From CADEDV01 sp964596345 (GTDB lineage Bacteria; Bacteroidota; Bacteroidia; Chitinophagales; Chitinophagaceae), in assembly GCA_964596345.1 (NCBI GenBank), contig CAZQSZ010000001.1, positions 62,001-126,000 on the forward strand: a stretch of DNA of 64,000 nucleotides, read 5' to 3'. Positions within the stretch are counted from its first letter, which is position 1; each line of letters begins with the position of its first letter. Positions 51,347 through 60,801 of the stretch are shown here, in pieces. Below the pieces are notes generated by a model that saw only the letters and a program-made list of their open reading frames with translations, had not been told where the DNA came from and did no database searches. A program made the translations under genes and the position numbers.

Positions 51347-52699
51347 ATGTCATCCCACCCAGAGACGGCGTCTGTGGCGCCTGTATTACAAAACGAACGC
51401 ATTACTATTATTGATTCACTGAGAGGTTTTGCACTGCTGGGCATCCTGCTGATGAATATTCCGTATATGGGATTGCCGGAACCTTCCTTTGATCATCTTA
51501 TGCTGAACAATGAGTTGGGTACCATTAACCAGAAGGTCTGGTTCCTTGTCAACTGGATACCGGAAGGAACACAGCGGGCCATCTTTTCGATGTTATTCGG
51601 TGCGGGTATCATTTTATTTGTAACCCGGTTGGAAAAAAGAACCACGGGTATGTGGCCGGCTGAATATTTCCTGCGCCGCCAGTTATGGTTGCTTGTCTTT
51701 GGTTTGTTCAATGCATTCGTCCTGCTTTGGCCCGGTGATATTTTATTCCAGTATGCTATTATCGGTATTGTGGCGTTTGCATTCCGGAGACTTTCGGTAA
51801 AAGGATTATTGATCGCAGCCGGGGTTTGCTTACTCCTGATGACAGCAAGAGAGAACAGGGATCTCTACCAGCAAAAAGGAAAAATTCAGAAAGGGGAACT
51901 GGTGGCAAAGATCGATACCACGAAAGTAAAGCTGACCGACATGCAGCAGGAACAACTGGGAGCCATGACCTCTATGAAGGAAAGATCCGATACGGCCGGC
52001 CTGCGGAAGGAAATGAAGAAAAACCTGCAAAAGACAACAGGTAGTTATGCTGAACTCTATGAGTATATCAGTAATGTAAGTGCGATGCTGGAATTTAATT
52101 ATACCTATTACGGGATCTGGGATGTATTGTTATTCATGCTTATCGGTATGGCCTTTTATAAATCGGGAATATTGACCGGGGCTGCTTCAGCCAAAGTGTA
52201 TTGGGCCCTATTCATCCTGGGGATGGGAGCCGGGCTTACACTTACCTGGTTCAAACTGCAGTTCATGCTGCAGCACCAGTTCAACCAGTTCCAGATCACA
52301 AAATTCAAGTCATTTGAATATTACGAGATCGCCAGGACATTACGTTCACTGGGTTTATTTGGATTAATCATGCTGCTCTATAAGTCGGGCTGGTTTAAAT
52401 GGCTGTTTGCTTTAGTAAGACCAGTGGGACAAATGGCCTTTACCAATTACCTGATGCAATCCTTTATGTGCGGTTTGTTTTTCTTCGGGATAGGATTTGG
52501 GATGCAGGGTCAACTGCAACGCTACGAGATCTATTATGTGGTGGGGGTGGTGTGGGTCATTGAAATAATATGGAGCCATGCCTGGTTGCGTTACTTCCGG
52601 TTTGGTCCGCTGGAATGGTGCTGGAGAAGTTTGACCTATTGGAAACGACAACCACTTAAAAAAGAAAAATCAGGAGCAGGCCCCGTGGGAATGATTTAA
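51347..52699 (+). CDS. DUF418 / YeiB-family membrane protein
   Basis: The 450-aa protein has about ten membrane helices and the DUF418 features: an N-terminal IDSLRGFALLGILLMNIPYMG segment and, at the C-terminus, GQMAFTNYLMQSFMCGLFFFG followed by FRFGPLEWCWRSLTYW. A charged loop (about 170-240) lies between helix groups. Members are thought to be membrane acyltransferase-like or transport proteins of unknown substrate. Confidence 0.92.
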   Translation: MSSHPETASVAPVLQNERITIIDSLRGFALLGILLMNIPYMGLPEPSFDHLMLNNELGTINQKVWFLVNWIPEGTQRAIFSMLFGAGIILFVTRLEKRTTGMWPAEYFLRRQLWLLVFGLFNAFVLLWPGDILFQYAIIGIVAFAFRRLSVKGLLIAAGVCLLLMTARENRDLYQQKGKIQKGELVAKIDTTKVKLTDMQQEQLGAMTSMKERSDTAGLRKEMKKNLQKTTGSYAELYEYISNVSAMLEFNYTYYGIWDVLLFMLIGMAFYKSGILTGAASAKVYWALFILGMGAGLTLTWFKLQFMLQHQFNQFQITKFKSFEYYEIARTLRSLGLFGLIMLLYKSGWFKWLFALVRPVGQMAFTNYLMQSFMCGLFFFGIGFGMQGQLQRYEIYYVVGVVWVIEIIWSHAWLRYFRFGPLEWCWRSLTYWKRQPLKKEKSGAGPVGMI

Positions 52700-52758
52700 A
52701 TTAGTAAGGGCAATGCGATCGCTCCAATAAATTATACGGTCACTTTAAAACTGCATAT

Positions 52759-54765
52759 ATGAAAAAAGCTTTGGTAGTCCTCGGTATTTTGTTTTTTGCA
52801 TACAAAAGCTCCGCCCAGACAAACTGGAGCCCCGAACAATGTTTGAAAATAAAAAATATAACAGCTGCCCGGGTTTCACCTGATGGAGCGAAGCTATTAT
52901 ACACTGTCCGGGAAGCAGTGATGACGGATGACCGCAGTGAGTATGTCAACCAGGTGTGGCTTTGTAATGCAGATGGCAGCAATGCCGTTCAGTTAACCAA
53001 GGGCGAAAAAAATTCTTCCAATCCCAAATGGAGCCCTGATGGTAAGTTGATCGCTTTTACTTCATCCCGGGAGGGTAAAAACAATTTGTACATCTTACCC
53101 GTAGGTGGTGGTGAGGCGGAAAAAATTACTGATGTGAAATCAGCCGTGGGTGAATACGAGTGGCGCCACGACGGGAATGCCATTGCTTTTGTAATGATCG
53201 ATCCGGCAGAAAGCAAAGAAGAGAAAGATAAAAAAGCAAAGGATGACTGGTATTATATGGACGAACAGGTAAAACAGAATCGTTTGTATGTTTTATGGTT
53301 GAACCAGAAAGACACGGCTGGAAAATATGTACAAAAGAAATTAACCAAAGAGAATTATAATGTGAATGCTTTCGACTGGAGTGCTGACGGGAAAAGCATT
53401 GCTTACAGTCACGGAAAATCTCCGGAGGTCAATGATAATATATATAGTGATATCTCATTGATAGAAGTGGAAAGTGGAACGATAAAATCAATAGCGGCCA
53501 CCGGTGCAGGAGAAACCAATCCCCTGTTCAGCCCGGATGGTAAATGGATCGCTTACTACTGCTCCACAGACCCCGTTGACTGGTCGGGAGCGAGACACGC
53601 AAAAATTTATTCAATTGCGGATGGAAAAAGCTGGCGGTTGAAAGCCACACCGGATGAGAATGGAGGGATTGGGGCTAATGGCATCTTTGGCTGGACAGCC
53701 GATGGTAAAAATGTATTATGGGCAGAAGCCAATAAAACGTTGAACAGTATTTACCTGCTGAGTGCGGATGGAAAATCAATTACAGAATGGACAAAGGGTT
53801 CAAAAGATCTGCTGGGTGCCGTTTCTATAAACTCCACAGGTACCCATATTGCTTTTACATTGCAGAATACATCAAAACTGCCTGAGGCCTATATCAGCCC
53901 ATTGGCTGCTTTTTCTCCTGCAAAAGTTACGGACATTAATGTAGCCTGGGCCAATAAACCATTACCCAAAACTGAACTGGTAAAATGGAAAGGGCCGGAT
54001 GGAAGGGAAATTGAAGGATTGCTGACGTACCCTGTCAATTATAAGCCCGGGCAAAAAGTGCCTTTTATATTAAATGTACACGGCGGACCTGCTGGTGTGT
54101 TTTCGCAAACCTGTATTGCGGTTAACCAGGGCACTTATCCCATTGCTGCTTTTGCAGAAGCCGGTTATGCCGTGCTGCGTCCCAACCCGAGAGGCTCGTC
54201 CGGCTATGGCACTGAATTCAGAACAGCAAACCGGGAAGACTGGGGTGGCAAAGATTACCTGGACCTGATGGCAGGTGTTGATCTTGTAATAAAAATGGGA
54301 GTAGCTGATGAAAACCGAATGGGAGTAATGGGCTGGAGCTATGGCGGGTTTATGAGCAGCTGGATCGTTGGGCATACCAATCGTTTCAAAGTAGCTTCTA
54401 TTGGTGCACCTGTGGTTGACTTATCACACCAGAACCTTACAGATGATATAGAAGGATTCCTACCCTCTTATTTCAAATCCAATCCCTGGGATGACTGGAG
54501 TAAGTATGATGCACATTCCCCGTTACGGTTTATACAAAATGTAAAGACACCGGTGATGCTGCAACATGGTGAAGCCGATCTGCGGGTTCCTTTCAGCAAC
54601 TCGGTGATGTTTTATAATGCCCTGCGCCGCAGAAATGTACCGGTTCGTTTACTGGCCTTGCCAAGACAGCCGCATGGTCCGCAGGAGCCAAGAATGGTAT
54701 TAAAAACCATGCAGACCAACCTGGAATGGTTTGACAGCTATATCGGGGAGAAGAAAGGATTTTAA
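52759..54765 (+). CDS. S9-family prolyl oligopeptidase-like peptidase
   Basis: The 668-aa protein has a signal peptide (about 1-20), a WD/Kelch-like beta-propeller (about 25-400, with repeated WSPDGK and DGNAIAF blades) and an alpha/beta-hydrolase domain. The nucleophile is Ser527 in GWSYGG, with acid/base candidates in GEADLRVP (Asp, about 607) and RQPHGP (His, about 638). Family members cleave peptides, many with a preference for dipeptides, outside the cytoplasm. It is followed 29 bases later by a serine hydrolase gene and probably co-transcribed with it. Confidence 0.92.
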   Translation: MKKALVVLGILFFAYKSSAQTNWSPEQCLKIKNITAARVSPDGAKLLYTVREAVMTDDRSEYVNQVWLCNADGSNAVQLTKGEKNSSNPKWSPDGKLIAFTSSREGKNNLYILPVGGGEAEKITDVKSAVGEYEWRHDGNAIAFVMIDPAESKEEKDKKAKDDWYYMDEQVKQNRLYVLWLNQKDTAGKYVQKKLTKENYNVNAFDWSADGKSIAYSHGKSPEVNDNIYSDISLIEVESGTIKSIAATGAGETNPLFSPDGKWIAYYCSTDPVDWSGARHAKIYSIADGKSWRLKATPDENGGIGANGIFGWTADGKNVLWAEANKTLNSIYLLSADGKSITEWTKGSKDLLGAVSINSTGTHIAFTLQNTSKLPEAYISPLAAFSPAKVTDINVAWANKPLPKTELVKWKGPDGREIEGLLTYPVNYKPGQKVPFILNVHGGPAGVFSQTCIAVNQGTYPIAAFAEAGYAVLRPNPRGSSGYGTEFRTANREDWGGKDYLDLMAGVDLVIKMGVADENRMGVMGWSYGGFMSSWIVGHTNRFKVASIGAPVVDLSHQNLTDDIEGFLPSYFKSNPWDDWSKYDAHSPLRFIQNVKTPVMLQHGEADLRVPFSNSVMFYNALRRRNVPVRLLALPRQPHGPQEPRMVLKTMQTNLEWFDSYIGEKKGF

Positions 54766-54794
54766 TGATAACAGAAATAATACCCTTTTAACAC

Positions 54795-56381
54795 ATGAAA
54801 TATTTCCTGCTTTCTTTTTTAGCAACGGCTTTCTTTTTTTCCTGCCAGCAAACGGAGCAGGCCAAAGAAATTGCAGCCGTTCAATACGATAGTTCTTACC
54901 AGCCTGCGGTATTTACTGATGCGACCCGGATGGAGAAGATCAAAAAATATTTACCGGTCATTGACAGTCTTTATCAAAAGCATGCACTGGAGAATCATTT
55001 TCCCGGCATTGCCTTTGGTATCGTGGTGGACGGCCAGCTGATCTATAAAAATGCGTATGGCTATACCGATATTGACAAGAAAGTAGCAGCAAGCACTTCT
55101 TCTTTATTCCGCATTGCTTCCATGAGCAAAAGCGTTACAGCCATGGCTATTTTAAAATTAAGGGATGAAGGAAAGTTGAACCTGGATGATCCTGCTTATT
55201 TCTACATTCCTGAATTAAAGAACATAAAATATCCAACAGCGGATGCTCCGCATATCACTATCCGTCACCTGCTGACACATGGGGCCGGTTTCCCGGAAGA
55301 TAATCCCTGGGGCGACCGGCAACTGGCGGATACCGATAAAGAGCTGATGGAATTTATCGGTAAACAAATTACTTTTTCTAACCCGCCGGGAATTGCTTTT
55401 GAATACAGTAACCTGGGTTTTGCGTTGCTGGGAAAGATTATTACGAATGTTTCCGGTCAGCGATACCAGGATTATATCAAAACAGCGATCTGGGAACCGC
55501 TGGGTATGAAAAGTGCTGAGTGGGAATATGGAAATGTGCCGGCGGATAAACTGGCGCATGGGTACCGCTGGCTGAATGAGAATTGGGTGGAGGAACAATT
55601 ATTGCATGATACACCGGATGGCAGCTGGGGGGCAATGGGAAGTATGATCTGTTCCATTGATGAATTTGCCAATTATATGGCGTTTCATTTATCAGCCTGG
55701 CCACCCTCAAATGCTGCGGAAACAGGACCTGTGAAAAGAAGTTCAGTGAGAGAGATGCATCATCCATGGAGATGGAACGGATTTAATCCCAATTTTAAAT
55801 ATCCTGATGGAAGAAATTGTGCTGTTACCTCTGCTTATTGTTATGGATTGGGGTGGATGAAAGACTGTGATGGTAAAACGTATATTTCTCACAGTGGTGG
55901 GCTGCCCGGCTTCGGCAGTCAATGGCGCATCATGCCTGATTATGGAATTGGAGTGGTGGCATTTGCGAACAGGACCTATGCCCCATTCGGTGCTGTGAAT
56001 TTACGGGTGCTGGATACACTGATCAGACTGGCAGAACTGCAACCACGGGAATTACCGGCTTCAAAAATATTAGAGCAACGAAAAAATGAACTCGTTAAAA
56101 TATTACCTGATTGGGATAAAGGAAAACAGAGCGGCATCTTCGCAGAGAATTTCTTCCCGGATTATCCCATTGATACATTAAAAAAATATGCAACTGACCT
56201 GTTAGGTAAGGCCGGGAAAATAGTTACTGTCAGTACGGTGAAACCTGAGAACCAGCTAAGAGGTTCGTTTATTATCAATGGTGAAAAAGCCTCTATTGAG
56301 ATCTATTTCACCTTATCACCCGAAAACCCGCCATTGATACAGGAATATCATATCCGGGAATTACCGAAAGAAGAAAAATAG
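54795..56381 (+). CDS. Class C beta-lactamase-like serine hydrolase, lipoprotein
   Basis: The 528-aa protein has a lipobox (FFSCQQT, Cys17) and a penicillin-binding-protein/class C beta-lactamase fold with the SxxK motif S109-M-S-K112 and a YSN box in FEYSNLG (about 202-208). HSGG (about 365) stands for the third motif. A C-terminal extension (about 410-528) is of unknown function. Such proteins act as esterases, D-peptidases or amidases. True beta-lactamase activity is not implied. It ends 9 bases from the convergent gene at 56391. Confidence 0.9.
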   Translation: MKYFLLSFLATAFFFSCQQTEQAKEIAAVQYDSSYQPAVFTDATRMEKIKKYLPVIDSLYQKHALENHFPGIAFGIVVDGQLIYKNAYGYTDIDKKVAASTSSLFRIASMSKSVTAMAILKLRDEGKLNLDDPAYFYIPELKNIKYPTADAPHITIRHLLTHGAGFPEDNPWGDRQLADTDKELMEFIGKQITFSNPPGIAFEYSNLGFALLGKIITNVSGQRYQDYIKTAIWEPLGMKSAEWEYGNVPADKLAHGYRWLNENWVEEQLLHDTPDGSWGAMGSMICSIDEFANYMAFHLSAWPPSNAAETGPVKRSSVREMHHPWRWNGFNPNFKYPDGRNCAVTSAYCYGLGWMKDCDGKTYISHSGGLPGFGSQWRIMPDYGIGVVAFANRTYAPFGAVNLRVLDTLIRLAELQPRELPASKILEQRKNELVKILPDWDKGKQSGIFAENFFPDYPIDTLKKYATDLLGKAGKIVTVSTVKPENQLRGSFIINGEKASIEIYFTLSPENPPLIQEYHIRELPKEEK

Positions 56382-56390
56382 TCCATTCAG

Positions 56391-57671
56391 TTAATCAATG
56401 ATCGCCTGGTAAGTCAGTGCCCTGAATTTTTCAACCACTTCTCCTTTGGTACTGCTTTGCAACTGGCGGTAGAACAGCATCACCATTTTTTCTTTGGGAT
56501 CCACCCAATAAGAAGTGGCAAACGCACCACCCCAGCTAAAGGTGCCGGCTTGTGCAGGTGTCCTGGCACTGCCACGATCCGTAACAATTTGAAAACCGAG
56601 CCCGAATTTATCATCACCCCTGCTCAGGTCACCGATCTGGTTCATGGTCATCATCCGGACACTGTTGCGGCTTACAATTCTTTTACCATTGTATTGCCCT
56701 TCATTCAATAACATTTGTAAGAAGACCGCATAATCATAGATCGTGGATGATAAGCCGGCTCCACCGGAATAATAACCAGAAGCGGTAAGCGGGTAATCGG
56801 CAGTGATTGTTTTCCCGTTGAGCATATCTGCTTTTGCCCTTATGAGTTTACCTGTTGAATCTTCCCGGTAAAGATTGACCAGCCGGTTGGCTTTTTCAGC
56901 GGGAATATGAAAATAAGTATCCTTCATACCCAGTGGTTCAAAGATGCGGGTCTTGAAAAAATCATTCAATGTCATACCGGAGATTATTTCTACCAAACAA
57001 CCCAGCAGGTCGGTATTTAATCCATACGTCCATTTTTCACCGGGCTGGTGCATCAGCGGCAGTTTGCCCAGCCGGGTCATCGCATCTAATAATTTATCGT
57101 CCTGTACACCGATACCGGCGGTAAGATTACTTTTTGCATAGATGGCATTGGCTTCTTTGGAACCGATTTGCGCATAGCCCAAGCCGGATGTATGCGTTAA
57201 CAACTGCCGGATCGTGATATCCATTTTCGCCGGCACGGTTGTATACGTCGTATCGGCAGGATTGAATTTATCCAGCACCTGTTGTTTCCTGAAAGCGGGG
57301 ATATATTTGGAAACAGGATCGTCTAATAATAGTTTCCCCTCCTCAAACAATATCATAATGGCCACACTGGTAATGGCCTTGGTTTGCGAAGCAATGCGGA
57401 AGATATGTTCTTTCTGCATGGGCGACTTTGTATCCAGGTCATTATAACCAACTGCTTTGTAATAAGCGATCTTACCATTCCGGATGATCAGCGCAGCGCC
57501 ACCATTCATCCAGCCTTTGTTCACCCATTCATTCATTTCCCGGTCCAGCCGTTTCAGCCGTTCAGAGGAGAAACCTGCCGCTTCAGGTTTGGGAACAGAA
57601 ACGATCTGCTGGGCAACAGCAATAGAAAATTGAAGTATAACAACCAGGAGAAGGAAAGCATATTTACGCAT
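56391..57671 (-). CDS. Class C beta-lactamase-like serine hydrolase (exported)
   Basis: The 426-aa protein has a signal peptide (about 1-20) and the SxxK motif in ASQTKAITS, a YxN-like box in WTYGLNTDLLG, and the GGAFATSYW segment near the third motif. It is a paralog of the products at 54795 and 63013 but belongs to a separate branch by sequence. The substrate is unknown. A consensus promoter lies immediately upstream on the minus strand. Confidence 0.9.
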   Translation of the reverse strand: MRKYAFLLLVVILQFSIAVAQQIVSVPKPEAAGFSSERLKRLDREMNEWVNKGWMNGGAALIIRNGKIAYYKAVGYNDLDTKSPMQKEHIFRIASQTKAITSVAIMILFEEGKLLLDDPVSKYIPAFRKQQVLDKFNPADTTYTTVPAKMDITIRQLLTHTSGLGYAQIGSKEANAIYAKSNLTAGIGVQDDKLLDAMTRLGKLPLMHQPGEKWTYGLNTDLLGCLVEIISGMTLNDFFKTRIFEPLGMKDTYFHIPAEKANRLVNLYREDSTGKLIRAKADMLNGKTITADYPLTASGYYSGGAGLSSTIYDYAVFLQMLLNEGQYNGKRIVSRNSVRMMTMNQIGDLSRGDDKFGLGFQIVTDRGSARTPAQAGTFSWGGAFATSYWVDPKEKMVMLFYRQLQSSTKGEVVEKFRALTYQAIID

Positions 57672-57690
57672 ACAGGAAGTTTAAGTGCTT

Positions 57691-57721
57691 TAAAGTTACT
57701 GGTCATAATCAATACCCGCAA
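57691..57721 (-). promoter_or_regulatory. Promoter of the serine hydrolase gene at 57671
   Basis: On the minus strand TTG (57721 to 57719), a 20-base spacer and TAACTTTA (57698 to 57691) match TTG-N20-TAnnTTTR. It ends 19 bases before the ATG. The TTG comes from the T-run of the preceding terminator. Confidence 0.6.
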
Positions 57722-57744
57722 AAAAAGCAACCCGGGGGTTGCTT
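57720..57744 (-). terminator. Terminator after the ricin-type lectin gene
   Basis: AGCAACCC and GGGTTGCT form an 8-bp stem around two bases, followed by seven T residues on the minus strand. It lies 24 bases after the stop codon of the gene ending at 57769. Confidence 0.88.
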
Positions 57745-57768
57745 CTATGATCGTTTTCAGGGGAATCA

Positions 57769-58929
57769 TCAGTTCTTTTTACAAGTGAATTTTACCCAGA
57801 GCTTGTGCGTATCATCTGCCCGGGCAAAATTGCTGAACGGGATTACAAGGTTCAGCAAATTCATGTTTTGATTCGTGTTTGCCAGATCGGTAATGGCTTC
57901 AATGGTTTCGGTGCGGCTTGCCCTGTAATCAAGGATATAAGTGCTTCGTTGCTCTTCACTCATTTTTAAAGCATCATAGGAAGACAGATCACTGTCCTTG
58001 TGACGGGTTCCGATAAAGGTTTTAACAACCAGCATCAGCTTTTTCTCTTTTAAAAGAATTTCCGGGATATTATAAGTTACTTTTCCCATTTGGCTGTTGG
58101 CCGATGCATTGCGGTCATCCTGGTAATAGCTTAACCCGGCAGTAGGTGGTCCCTGGAAATTGGTCTGGTTGTACACCAGCTCCGACATATTATTATACGA
58201 ACGCAGCCTTGTTTTCATCTCATTGTTTTCATCCAGCTCCCAGAGTTCGGTGCTGACCTGCCCGAATACCCTTCTGCAATCGCCATTATCTATCCGGTTA
58301 CGGGTAGCTTCAGCAACAGCGATATAATTCAGTACCACATCAAATAATACTTTTTTACCAGTTGCAGTAGAGTTGTTGGTGCCAACCGTTTCAAACTGCC
58401 ATTCGATATCGGGTTGCCCCTGGTCAGACCATTGTATAAGTTTTGTGTTATTGTTGACGCCGCCGCCTTCCGCCGCTGCAAGAAGCCCTGAGTTTTTATT
58501 TTTCAATTTATAACCCGTGGCTGTTTTTTCAAGCTTCCAATACAGGTCCTCATTGTTGATGGGTGTTACATTCATGGGCCTGGGCACCATTTCGTTTTTC
58601 TGGCAAAGAAACCCGTATTGTTCTTTGCTCCGGTTGAGTACACCCAGGAACTTATTCGTTGCAAGATTTTGAAACTTAAAATAGCCACCCGCTACTGCAA
58701 CCGCTTTCCATTTCATACGGGCATCCTCACCAAGGGTATATAGTACAATCTGCGTGTTCACTTCCTGCCCCCCTGCGGCTACGGCTGTAGGTTTGGCATA
58801 TTTACCACTCTTTACATTTTTGATCCGTACGATCTCGCCGTCTTTCAACTGGGCCTGGACGGCTATTGCTGAAAAAAGGAGCAACAAAAAACTGCTGATA
58901 GAAATATCGATTCGTTTCATAGCTGACAA
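57769..58929 (-). CDS. Exported protein with ricin-type beta-trefoil domain
   Basis: The 386-aa protein has a signal peptide (about 1-27) and a beta-trefoil lectin-like domain (about 28-185), shown by repeated KNVKSGKY, TNKFLGVL and NKNSGLLAA strands and QW motifs such as LIQWSDQGQPDIEWQFE. The C-terminal half (about 195-386) has no recognised domain and could hold a substrate- or surface-binding function. Ricin-type domains bind carbohydrate. The start may be the second Met (MKRIDISISS). It has its own promoter and terminator. Confidence 0.8.
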   Translation of the reverse strand: MSAMKRIDISISSFLLLLFSAIAVQAQLKDGEIVRIKNVKSGKYAKPTAVAAGGQEVNTQIVLYTLGEDARMKWKAVAVAGGYFKFQNLATNKFLGVLNRSKEQYGFLCQKNEMVPRPMNVTPINNEDLYWKLEKTATGYKLKNKNSGLLAAAEGGGVNNNTKLIQWSDQGQPDIEWQFETVGTNNSTATGKKVLFDVVLNYIAVAEATRNRIDNGDCRRVFGQVSTELWELDENNEMKTRLRSYNNMSELVYNQTNFQGPPTAGLSYYQDDRNASANSQMGKVTYNIPEILLKEKKLMLVVKTFIGTRHKDSDLSSYDALKMSEEQRSTYILDYRASRTETIEAITDLANTNQNMNLLNLVIPFSNFARADDTHKLWVKFTCKKN

Positions 58930-58945
58930 GTTTAAATTTGAATTA

Positions 58946-58976
58946 TAAAAGTAGCTATTGCCGGTAAACCCTGCAA
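58946..58976 (-). promoter_or_regulatory. Promoter of the ricin-type protein gene
   Basis: On the minus strand TTG (58976 to 58974), a 20-base spacer and TACTTTTA (58953 to 58946) match the TTG-N20-TAnnTTTR form. It ends 16 bases before the ATG at 58929. Confidence 0.6.
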
Positions 58977-59050
58977 TTACACATTTGTGTAATGATCAAC
59001 TGAACGGGTATAGTTTACAATTGATTTTTAACAGTGGTGTAAAGGGCAGC

Positions 59051-60613
59051 TTACAGTGTTTTATTAAACAATGCCTTACCAGCTCTTATGCCGAGGTGTT
59101 TTTCGTTTTCAACGGTAAGAACACCGTTTACGATGACAAAGTGAAAACCTGCAGAATAGGCATGCGGTTTTTCAAAGGTGGAAACATCCCGTACTTCTTT
59201 CTCATCGAAAATAACAATATCTGCAGCCATACCTTCTTTCAGCAAGCCGCGGTCTTTGAGTTGAAATTTTTGTGCCGGTAAGGAGGTCATCCGGCGGATG
59301 GCTTCTTCTAAAGAGATCACTTTTTCTTCCCGTACATATTTTGCCAACACCCTTGCATTCGTACCATATCCTCTCGGGTGTGGCATACCGGCATTCAGTA
59401 CCCGGATAGTGGCATCACTGGCAAACATATTAAAGGGATATTGCAGGATGCGTTTTACATCTTCTTCCCCCATGCCATGGAAAACGGCACTGGCACCGCC
59501 ATTCATCATGATATCCATCACGGTGGCTGCTTCCAGCTTCGCTTTATGCTTCCTTCCTTTCAGCAGGTTGATCTGTTCAATACTTTTACCATTATAAGTT
59601 GTGTCAGGTCCGTAGAATGCAACCACGGCATAACTGAGATGCTTTAGCTTTCTCTTTTTCAGTCTTGCTAAAATATGGTTGGTGACCTGTTTTCTTATGT
59701 CGGGCCGTTGTAATCTTGCTTTGATGGAATCCTGCCCATCAGCCAGCACTTCATCCGGTAATAGTGTACTGATTGAAGTACTGCTGGCCGTATAGGGATA
59801 CTGATCAATGGTTACTTCCAGTCCTTCTTCTCTTGCTTTTTTGATCATCGCCACGGTTTCCTTACTTCTGCCCCAGTTGTGCTGGCCGCTTAGTTTGAAA
59901 TGCGAGATCTCTACCGGTATATTCGCTTCTCTCCCGATCGTAAGGGCTTCTTCGATAGCATAGGTCACACTATCCCCTTCATCCCGCATATGGGTGGCGT
60001 ACACCCCATCATATTTAGCAGCCACTTTAGCGAGTGCAACGATCTCCGGCGTTTTGGTATAGGTACCGGGTATATAAATCAGGCCGGTGGATAAACCAAC
60101 AGCTCCATCCTTCATCGCTTTGTCCACCAGTGCCTCCATTTGTTGTAATTCATCCGCACGGGCATCCCGGTTGGCACGGCCCATCACTGCTTTCCGGATA
60201 TCATTGTGGCCGACAAGGCTGGCTACATTGATGGATAATTGTAAAGAATCGATCCAGTGCAGGTATTTGCCAATATCCACGTTGGAAGAACCACAGTTAC
60301 CGGTAATGCAGGTGGTCACACCATCTAAGATAAAGTTGGTGGCATTCGGTTCTTTGCTCTCATCTCCTTCCAGGTGGGTATGCACATCAATAAAACCCGG
60401 GGCTACGATCAGCCCTTTGGCATCAATGGTTTTTTTAGAAGATAGGTTAACGTCTCTTCCAATCTTCAGGATCTTACCATCCTTTACAGCCATATTTCCA
60501 TAATACCAGCTGTTACCGGTACCGTCAATGATCTTACCGTTTTTGATCAATAGATCACAATCCTGTGCCAGTGCGGCCGATGGAAAAAAAAGGAGAAAGA
60601 AAATCCATTTCAT
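59051..60613 (-). CDS. N-acyl-D-amino-acid deacylase family amidohydrolase
   Basis: The 520-aa protein has a signal peptide (about 1-16) and a metal-dependent amidohydrolase fold: the HxH metal motif H78-T-H80 in GFIDVHTHLEGD, a Cys-rich TCITGNCGSS segment (C102, C107) where D-aminoacylases bind metal, later ATHMRDEG (His ligand) and SHFKLSGQHNWG, and the C-terminal FDEKEVRD of the small beta domain. D-aminoacylases release D-amino acids from N-acyl-D-amino acids or D-peptides. Export suggests use of D-amino acids from cell-wall debris. Confidence 0.92.
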   Translation of the reverse strand: MKWIFFLLFFPSAALAQDCDLLIKNGKIIDGTGNSWYYGNMAVKDGKILKIGRDVNLSSKKTIDAKGLIVAPGFIDVHTHLEGDESKEPNATNFILDGVTTCITGNCGSSNVDIGKYLHWIDSLQLSINVASLVGHNDIRKAVMGRANRDARADELQQMEALVDKAMKDGAVGLSTGLIYIPGTYTKTPEIVALAKVAAKYDGVYATHMRDEGDSVTYAIEEALTIGREANIPVEISHFKLSGQHNWGRSKETVAMIKKAREEGLEVTIDQYPYTASSTSISTLLPDEVLADGQDSIKARLQRPDIRKQVTNHILARLKKRKLKHLSYAVVAFYGPDTTYNGKSIEQINLLKGRKHKAKLEAATVMDIMMNGGASAVFHGMGEEDVKRILQYPFNMFASDATIRVLNAGMPHPRGYGTNARVLAKYVREEKVISLEEAIRRMTSLPAQKFQLKDRGLLKEGMAADIVIFDEKEVRDVSTFEKPHAYSAGFHFVIVNGVLTVENEKHLGIRAGKALFNKTL

Positions 60614-60801
60614 TGCATCAAGTTACAAAATGAAGCCGAACAAATTTGTTATGAAGAAGATATTCTTTTCTTTCTCTTTTAGAATCCTCAGCCATTGATA
60701 ACTATTGAGAAGAAATAACCAGGCGGATCATTTAATAATATGTTTATTTAAGATACGTCCTTTAAAAATCCTTCTTGGTAATTTAATTATAACGATTTTG
60801 A